A DNA stretch of 11,937 nucleotides from Verrucomicrobiota bacterium. Its GTDB lineage: Bacteria; Verrucomicrobiota; Verrucomicrobiia; Limisphaerales; JAFMIX01. Made by a program: the position numbers and the translations under genes. Where the stretch lies: the NCBI GenBank assembly GCA_026397895.1, contig JAPLTZ010000194.1:1-11937 (forward strand). The letters are read 5' to 3'. The notes beneath the pieces are model-generated. The model ran no database searches, was not told where the DNA came from, and saw only the letters and a program-made list of their open reading frames with translations. Numbering within the stretch: the stretch's first letter is position 1; each line of letters starts with the position of its first letter. Shown one piece after another: positions 7,379-11,937 of the stretch.

Positions 7379-8229
7379 GCAAACTCACCAACAAATTTTC
7401 CTGCGCGGACTTCACGTTCCCGCTGCTGCCGCACGACAAAGTTCTCGCGCTGTTGCGACTGCTCGGCATGGAAGGCGTTGACCTCGGCGTCTTCGTTGAC
7501 CGCTCGCACGTCCAGCCCAAGGATATCGTCGGCAACGTCCCCGCCGCCGTGAAGAAAATGCGCGCCTCGCTCGCCGCCAACGGGCTGGTTGCGTCCGATG
7601 TGTTCCTGCAAACCGGCGCAGAGCCGCCCGTCCGCGCCGCGAATAATCCTGACACCGCTGTCCGCAACGCCAACCGCGAGATGTTCCGGCGTGTGCTGGA
7701 ATTTTGCGCCGGACTGGACTGCAAACACCTGACCGGCCTGCCCGGCGTGTGGCACGCGAACGCGGACAAAGCCGCCGACTGGCAGCGCGCCATTGAGGAA
7801 GCCCGCTGGCGCATGGACACCGCGCGCGCCGCCGGCGTGACCTACGCGATTGAACCGCACGTCGGCTCGATGCTGCCCGACCCGGAGAGTGCGCTGCGGT
7901 TTGTGTCGGATTGCGCCGGCCTCACGCTCACGCTCGACTACGGCCATTTCATTTATCAGGGCATGACGAACGAGAGCGTTCACCCGCTCGTGCCACACGC
8001 CTCGCACTTCCACGCGCGCGGCGGGGCGAATGGTCAGTTGCAAAGCACCGTGAAAGAGAACGTAATTGATTTCCCGGAAATCCTGCGCCGGCTGCGCGCC
8101 GCAAATTACGCCGGCTGGTTCTGCCTCGAATACGTCTGGGTGGACTGGGAAGGCTGCAACCGCACCGACAATGTTTCCGAAACGCTGCTGCTGCGTGACC
8201 TCCTGCGCGGGCTTGAGGCTTGCAAATGA
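7375..8229 (+). CDS. sugar phosphate isomerase/epimerase-type TIM barrel
   Basis: This 284-aa protein is of the xylose isomerase-like/AP endonuclease 2 barrel family, which includes D-tagatose 3-epimerase and related ketose epimerases. The four usual metal ligands can be placed at Glu160 (YAIEPHVG), Asp188 (LTLDYGH, with His191), His212 (SHFHARG) and Glu252 (FCLEYVW). It lacks a signal peptide and is cytoplasmic. It overlaps the preceding gene by ATGA, so translation is probably coupled to the binding-protein homologue and the two may share a ligand. A role in interconverting a keto- or deoxy-sugar before oxidation and dehydration is inferred from context. The exact substrate is unknown, and keto-sugar dehydratase or hydrolase activity is an alternative in this family. 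Confidence 0.85.
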   Translation: MSKLTNKFSCADFTFPLLPHDKVLALLRLLGMEGVDLGVFVDRSHVQPKDIVGNVPAAVKKMRASLAANGLVASDVFLQTGAEPPVRAANNPDTAVRNANREMFRRVLEFCAGLDCKHLTGLPGVWHANADKAADWQRAIEEARWRMDTARAAGVTYAIEPHVGSMLPDPESALRFVSDCAGLTLTLDYGHFIYQGMTNESVHPLVPHASHFHARGGANGQLQSTVKENVIDFPEILRRLRAANYAGWFCLEYVWVDWEGCNRTDNVSETLLLRDLLRGLEACK

Positions 8230-8259
8230 CGGGCTCGTGTCCAAGATAAACCGCGACCT

Positions 8260-9134
8260 ATGCTCAAAGGCATTTTCACACCGAACTTGGTGCCGTTCAC
8301 GGACGATGGCCGGCTCAACGAGGCCGAGTTGCGGCGCATCATCAACTGGCTCATCGAAAAGGGCGTCAGCGGGCTTTATCCCAATGGCAGCACGGGTGAA
8401 TTCATCCGGCTCAGCTTCGAGGAACGCAAGCGCGTCATCAAAATCGTCGCCGACGAGACGCGCGGGCGCGTGCCGATTCTGGCGGGCGCGGCGGAATCGA
8501 ACACGGCGGAAATCCTGGAGATGTGTCGCGTCTGCGCCGACCTCGGTTGCGTGGCGGTTTCCATCACGGGGCCGTATTATTTCAAGGTGAGCCAGGAGAG
8601 CATCGAACATTATTTCCGCGAACTGGCGAGGCAGTCGCCGATACGGTGAAGCCGCAGCGCCCGGAATTCACCTGCCTCATCGGGTGCGAGGAGATGTTGC
8701 TGCCGTCGCTGATGCTGGGCGCGGACGGCGGGACGATCGCGACGAGCGGCGTGGTGCCGGAAGTCATCATGGCGCTCTATCACGCGTTTCTGGCGGGGAA
8801 TTTCGCGGAGGCGAAGCGCATCCAGTTCAAGCTGCTTGAACTCATCAACACGATGCTCGTGGGGCCGAATTTCCCGGACGGTTTCCGCGCTGGCGCGTCG
8901 CTGCGCGGCTTCTCGCTCGGCAGCAACCGCCAACTGATTTCACCGAAAGAGCAGGTGGACCTCGCGGGCATCCGCAGCAAGATCGCCTGCATCCTGGCCG
9001 ACTGCGGCTTTGCGGAGGCGGCGGGGGCGTGCCAGCGCGCGGAAAGCCCGGCCAACAACGGCGCGAAGGCCGCCGGCGTGGAGGTGGACGCGATGGTGCG
9101 GGAAATCATGTCGCGCCTGCAGGTGAAGCGATGA
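8260..9134 (+). pseudogene. DapA/NanA-family aldolase with internal deletion and frameshift; encapsulation tail
   Basis: The N-terminal part (8260-8649, 129 residues) is a clear class I aldolase of the dihydrodipicolinate synthase/N-acetylneuraminate lyase family: GIFTPNLVPF, the oxoacid-binding PNGSTGEF (41-48) and ITGPYYFK (102-109). It stops at a TGA (8647-8649) after ELARQSPIR. The C-terminal part continues in another frame from about 8637 (ADTVKPQRPEF) through TCLIGCEEMLLPSLMLGADG to the stop at 9132-9134. Compared with the family, about 47 residues between SPI and the TCLIG region are missing. These include the strand with the catalytic Tyr (YN.P motif) and the strand with the Schiff-base Lys (IK motif). 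The lost length should be 1 modulo 3. Both halves are otherwise intact, so the lesion is recent or an assembly artefact. An intact form could cleave a 2-keto-3-deoxy sugar acid to pyruvate plus aldehyde. Confidence 0.8.
9084..9131 (+). other. putative microcompartment encapsulation peptide at aldolase C-terminus
   Basis: The aldolase fold should end near LADCGFAEAAG. A low-complexity linker rich in Ala, Gly, Asn and Pro (RAESPANNGAKAAGVE) follows, and then VDAMVREIMSRLQVKR. The hydrophobic residues V, M, V, I, M, L fall at positions 1, 4, 5, 8, 9 and 12, making one greasy face of a helix. A flexible linker plus a short amphipathic helix is the known design of encapsulation peptides on BMC cargo enzymes. 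The next gene encodes BMC shell domains, which strongly supports this reading. Confidence 0.65.
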
Positions 9135-9760
9135 ACGCGGCGTTCGGCTTTGCGGAAATCCCGTTCTTCGGCATCACGGCGGTCATCGCCGACCGCGTGG
9201 GGAAGGCGGCGAACGTCAACATTCTCGGCATCGAATCCACCGGCAACGAGAAGTTGCTGCTGCGGCTGGAGGGCGAAGTCGGGGCGGTGGCGGGCGCGCT
9301 GGAATTTGTGGAGCGGGTAGCGGAGCAGATGGGCGTGAAGGCGGTGGTGCGGTTGCTGGCGCGACCGGAGCCGGCGATGGCGGCGCTTATCCATTTTCCG
9401 AACGCGCAGAATCCGCTGTTCGGCGGGCGCGACCAGTTTTTGCCGACGGATTTTCCAACAACGAAAGACAAACCAATGAATGCAAACTCAAAACCGGAAG
9501 CGCTGGGCATCATCGAAACGCAGGGCCTGACCGCCGTGCTTGAAGCGACGGACACGATGTTGAAGGCCGCCAACGTCACGCTCGTCGGCAAGGAGAAGAT
9601 CGGCGCGGCCTACGTCACGGTCATCGTGAAGGGCGACGTGGCGGCGGTGACCGCCGCCGTGGACGCGGGGGCGAAAGCGGTGGGGAGTCTCGGCAAACTC
9701 ATCGCGGCGCACGTCATTGCGCGGCCGCATGACGACTTGGCGGCGTTGCTGCCGAAGTGA
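9131..9760 (+). CDS. bacterial microcompartment shell protein, two BMC domains in one frame
   Basis: The frame encodes 209 residues with two non-permuted BMC (Pfam 00936-type) domains. Domain 1 (about 4-85) begins FGFAEIPFFGITAVIADRVG, with a divergent pore loop around STGNE (37-40 area), and ends VVRLLARPEPAM. Domain 2 (about 123-207) is a near-canonical hexamer-type domain: EALGIIETQGLTAVLEATD, pore-loop KIGAAY, HVIARPHDDLAALLP. The linker of about 37 residues is long for a tandem (BMC-T) protein, and its DNA is AT-richer than the surroundings. A Met at residue 116 (9476) would start a 94-aa protein of classic BMC-H size. The product may thus be a trimeric BMC-T type protein, or two BMC-H genes whose separating stop was lost. 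The ATG overlaps the aldolase stop (ATGA), indicating coupling. The product forms shell facets around cargo enzymes. Confidence 0.9.
   Translation: MNAAFGFAEIPFFGITAVIADRVGKAANVNILGIESTGNEKLLLRLEGEVGAVAGALEFVERVAEQMGVKAVVRLLARPEPAMAALIHFPNAQNPLFGGRDQFLPTDFPTTKDKPMNANSKPEALGIIETQGLTAVLEATDTMLKAANVTLVGKEKIGAAYVTVIVKGDVAAVTAAVDAGAKAVGSLGKLIAAHVIARPHDDLAALLPK
9463..9760 (+). other. possible internal translation start giving a separate 94-aa BMC-H protein
   Basis: GAAAG (9463-9467) lies 8 bp before the ATG at 9476. This region (about 9451-9495) drops in GC compared with the flanking coding DNA, as an old intergenic leader would. Starting here gives MNANSKPEALGIIETQG and a complete, normal-length BMC-H domain. 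It is in frame with the upstream BMC domain with no stop between, so both a fusion and a stand-alone hexamer protein could be made. Confidence 0.5.
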
Positions 9761-10423
9761 TCAGCCGGCGGGGATGCGCCCCATGTATTTGGCCACGGCC
9801 TGGGCGCGGGTGTGCACCTGCAGTTTTTCGTAGATGCGCCGGATGTAGGTGTTGACGGTGGGCTTGCTGACTTCGAGGCTTTCGGCGATTTCCTTGGAGA
9901 GATAGCCGCGGGCCATGAGGTGGAGCACCTGCTGTTCGCGCGCGGAAAGTTTCGCGGATTCCGGAGTGCTGGGGACGGATTGGGAGAAAGATTGCACGAC
10001 TTTACGCGCGATGTTGCAGGTCATCGGCGAACCCCCGCGATGAACCTCGCCGAGGGCGGTCAGGAGTTCCGTCTTTGAGGCGCGTTTGAGCAGGTAGCCG
10101 GTGGCACCGGCGGCGAGGGCTTGGAATATCCGCTGGGTGTCCTCGTAAACGGTGAGCATCAGGAACTGGGTGTCGGGCATCTGGGGTTTGAGGCGGGAAA
10201 CACATTCGATGCCGTTCAGCCCGGGGAGGTTGATATCCATCAGGACGACGTCGGGGCGCGTTTGGATGACGGAATCAAGGGCGCTCTCGGCGCTGCTATA
10301 TTGGCCGACGACTTCAAGGCCTCCCGCTTCAGACAGCCATCCGACCAGCATGCTCCGAAGCGCCGAGTCGTCCTCCACGATGGCTACGCGAACCAACATG
10401 GCTGGATTTTTAGCTGACTTCAT
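9761..10423 (-). CDS. NarL/FixJ-type response regulator
   Basis: This 220-aa two-component regulator has a receiver domain (about 11-128) with the acidic pocket EDD (17-19), phospho-acceptor Asp63 in LMDINLPGLNG, Thr91 and Lys113. It is followed by a LuxR-type helix-turn-helix (about 158-215; LSAREQQVLHLMARGYLSKEI, cut here, then PTVNTYIRRIYEKLQVHTR). Phosphorylation by the kinase encoded just upstream on the same strand should control DNA binding. Met9 (10399), giving MLVRVAIVEDD, is an equally good start; no clear ribosome binding site separates the two. Its stop directly abuts the stop of the BMC gene on the other strand. Whether it controls the microcompartment operon is unknown. Confidence 0.93.
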   Translation of the reverse strand: MKSAKNPAMLVRVAIVEDDSALRSMLVGWLSEAGGLEVVGQYSSAESALDSVIQTRPDVVLMDINLPGLNGIECVSRLKPQMPDTQFLMLTVYEDTQRIFQALAAGATGYLLKRASKTELLTALGEVHRGGSPMTCNIARKVVQSFSQSVPSTPESAKLSAREQQVLHLMARGYLSKEIAESLEVSKPTVNTYIRRIYEKLQVHTRAQAVAKYMGRIPAG

Positions 10424-10445
10424 GGGTTAAGTCATGTCCTCAAAA

Positions 10446-10486
10446 GTGATGACGGTCACCCATAGTCTGCTGTCACCGCTGTCACC
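10446..10486. repeat. short direct and inverted repeats in the kinase–regulator gap
   Basis: The 102-bp gap between the two-component genes holds a perfect tandem pair of GCTGTCACC (10469-10486). A third GTCACC occurs at 10455-10460, inside a GTGA-6 bp-TCAC inverted repeat (10446-10459). It could be a regulator-binding site or RNA structure ahead of the response-regulator gene. It is too short to assign. Confidence 0.3.
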
Positions 10487-10525
10487 GCGAAAGCCGGGGG
10501 AAGGGGTTGCCGACTTTCCTCTCCG

Positions 10526-11937
10526 TCATTGTTTGTGGGCGGGGGCGGGAACGGTGAGGCGCACGGTCGTGCCCTTGCCGGCGGCAGATTCGATGGCGCA
10601 TTTGCCGCCGAGTTTTTCGAGGCGTTTGGGCATGTTGGTCAGTCCGTGGCCGACGCGGGCGGCGGGGGACTGATTTCCGGGAGGGGAGGTTTCAAAGCCT
10701 TTGCCGTTGTCGGTGAGGGACAGTTCGAAGCGGGAGCTTTCCACCGCGAGCTTGATCTGCACTTCGGTGGCGTTCGCGTGCTTGAGGATGTTGTTCAGGG
10801 CTTCCTTGAAGGCGAGAAAGACGTTGTGCCGCCACTCGGCGGAAAGATTCCAGGCGGGCAGTTCCACCGGCAGGTCGAGCCGGCAGCGGATGCCCGCGCT
10901 GGAGAGAAGTTCCTGGGCGTAGCCGCTCAAGTAATTCGCCAGGCTGTCGAGGGAATCGTTTTCCGGTGCGACGGCCCAGACGATTTCGTCCATGGCCAGG
11001 GTCATGTTGCGGGCGATGCCGGAGATTTCACGGAGGTCGTCCGGCCGGCCGGCGGAGGCGCTCAACATGGAGATGCGCGTGAGGCTGGTGCCGAGGTCGT
11101 CGTGGATGTCGCGGGCGATGCGGGCGCGTTCCCGCTCGACGACCTGCTGCCATTCCAGCCGCTCCAGTTGCCGTTGCAGCCGTTGGCGGAGGAACAGCAG
11201 AAAGATGGCGATGGATGCCGCCAGCAACAGCGCGGCGAACCACGGAGTCCGCCAAAAGGGCAGGGGGATGATCACGGTCAAAGCCACGTTGTTCCCGTCC
11301 GGCTTGCCGAAGGGCGTTACCGACATGACGCGGAAAACGTGTTTGCCGGACGGGACGGAACGGTAATTGACCGTGTGGATGCCGCCGGAGCCGATGCTGA
11401 ACATTTCTTTCCACTCGATCACCAGCCGGTCGCCTTTTTGGATGCGCCCTTCCACCGGCAGGCGGATGTTCCAGATTCCCATGTTGCGCGAGCCGCCGTC
11501 CACGACGGCCAGCGCGTGATTGGCCGGGCTGTTGCCCGCCGGCATCACCCGCTGCATTTCGTGCCGCCGACCGATGCGGGTCCAGCCCTCGGGGGTGCCG
11601 CTTTCCAGATTCATGTCCGCGCCGGTTTCAAAGTCGCATTGATACAACACCTGTTCCTGGCGCTTGGGCGGGTGGGGCTGGACGGTTATTTTCAAGTCAT
11701 CAATGAGCATTACACCCATCGTTTCATCCAGCCCGCCGGAAGCCAGTGAGAGAAACAGGGTGGCGATGTTTTCCGGCACCGTCAGCACTTCCCGGCGGAC
11801 GCTGAAGGCGGATTCCTCCGGCGTTCCGCGCCAGCCGCCGCTTTCCAGGGTGGCGCTGTAATCCTGATACCGCACCGACTCGCTGTTGGTATTGTCCAGC
11901 CGCACGGTGAAACGCATCGCGCCACCGGCCTCATTCC
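10526..11937 (-). CDS. sensor histidine kinase, HisKA_3 type (5' partial)
   Basis: The frame stays open to the window edge, so the N-terminus is missing. Counting from the first visible Met (11917), residues 1-80 and about 88-170 look like beta-rich, jelly-roll-like regions (VLYQCDFETGADMNLESGTP, then GWTRIG). Residues about 180-218 match the end of a Y_Y_Y sensor domain (VNYRSVPSGKHVFRV). One membrane helix (about 225-244) follows. The kinase core has the phospho-acceptor His272 in ARIARDIHDDLGTSLTRIS, an N-box FKEALNNILKHAN (370-382), G1 DNGKGF (403-408) and G2 GHGLTNM (423-429). It is a membrane kinase with its sensor outside the cytoplasm, partnering the NarL-type regulator 102 bp downstream. 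Such sensors often respond to carbohydrates; the ligand is not known. Confidence 0.9.
   Translation of the reverse strand, partial: NEAGGAMRFTVRLDNTNSESVRYQDYSATLESGGWRGTPEESAFSVRREVLTVPENIATLFLSLASGGLDETMGVMLIDDLKITVQPHPPKRQEQVLYQCDFETGADMNLESGTPEGWTRIGRRHEMQRVMPAGNSPANHALAVVDGGSRNMGIWNIRLPVEGRIQKGDRLVIEWKEMFSIGSGGIHTVNYRSVPSGKHVFRVMSVTPFGKPDGNNVALTVIIPLPFWRTPWFAALLLAASIAIFLLFLRQRLQRQLERLEWQQVVERERARIARDIHDDLGTSLTRISMLSASAGRPDDLREISGIARNMTLAMDEIVWAVAPENDSLDSLANYLSGYAQELLSSAGIRCRLDLPVELPAWNLSAEWRHNVFLAFKEALNNILKHANATEVQIKLAVESSRFELSLTDNGKGFETSPPGNQSPAARVGHGLTNMPKRLEKLGGKCAIESAAGKGTTVRLTVPAPAHKQ

Noticed and set aside
6164..8610. Long minus-strand frames opposite the binding-protein, isomerase and aldolase genes
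   Set aside because: Their translations are rich in Arg, Ala and Val, lack domains, and oppose clear conserved proteins.
8637..8649. Programmed ribosomal frameshift in the aldolase
   Set aside because: A frameshift alone would not remove about 47 conserved residues with the catalytic Tyr and Lys, and no slippery heptamer is seen.
10529..11749. 406-codon plus-strand frame opposite the histidine kinase
   Set aside because: Gly/Ala/Val-rich shadow; the minus strand has all kinase motifs in order.

Overview
The window looks like part of a high-GC chromosome from the Planctomycetota–Verrucomicrobiota–Chlamydiota group, most likely a Verrucomicrobiota. This is inferred from the mix of gene families: a URO-D-like protein, Gfo/Idh/MocA, a xylose-isomerase-like barrel, an NHL/GH43-like secreted protein, a histidine kinase with a Y_Y_Y-type sensor, and bacterial microcompartment (BMC) shell domains. 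Weak or absent Shine-Dalgarno sequences fit too. No rRNA, tRNA, CRISPR array or insertion sequence was seen.

Layout. Positions 1-155 are AT-rich and hold no gene. An AraC/XylR-type regulator (156-1154, minus) diverges from a tightly packed plus-strand run, 1185-9760. In order it encodes: a rhamnonate-dehydratase-like enolase-superfamily protein; a secreted NHL plus GH43-like protein; a URO-D-like protein; a Gfo/Idh/MocA oxidoreductase; a family-1 solute-binding-protein homologue with no signal peptide; a sugar isomerase/epimerase barrel; a DapA/NanA-type aldolase broken by a deletion; and an open reading frame with two BMC shell domains. Gaps are 1-32 bp and two junctions overlap as ATGA, so an operon is likely. 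It meets, with no gap, a minus-strand two-component pair (NarL-type response regulator 9761-10423; histidine kinase 10526 to the right edge, 5' end missing).

How the genes may work together (inference). A secreted glycosidase-like protein releases sugar. The oxidoreductase and isomerase interconvert or oxidise it. The dehydratase makes a 2-keto-3-deoxy acid. The aldolase would split that acid into pyruvate plus an aldehyde such as lactaldehyde. The aldolase ends in what looks like a microcompartment encapsulation helix and directly precedes shell genes. This suggests a compartment built around non-phosphorylative deoxysugar-acid breakdown, related to but different from the planctomycetal/verrucomicrobial fucose/rhamnose compartment, which uses a class II sugar-phosphate aldolase.

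Caveats. The aldolase as given lacks about 47 residues including the catalytic Tyr and Lys. The two shell domains share one frame across an AT-rich linker that looks like a former intergenic spacer. No pentameric shell protein, aldehyde dehydrogenase or phosphotransacylase is in the window. The locus is therefore either a satellite of a larger BMC locus elsewhere, a decaying locus, or affected by assembly error.
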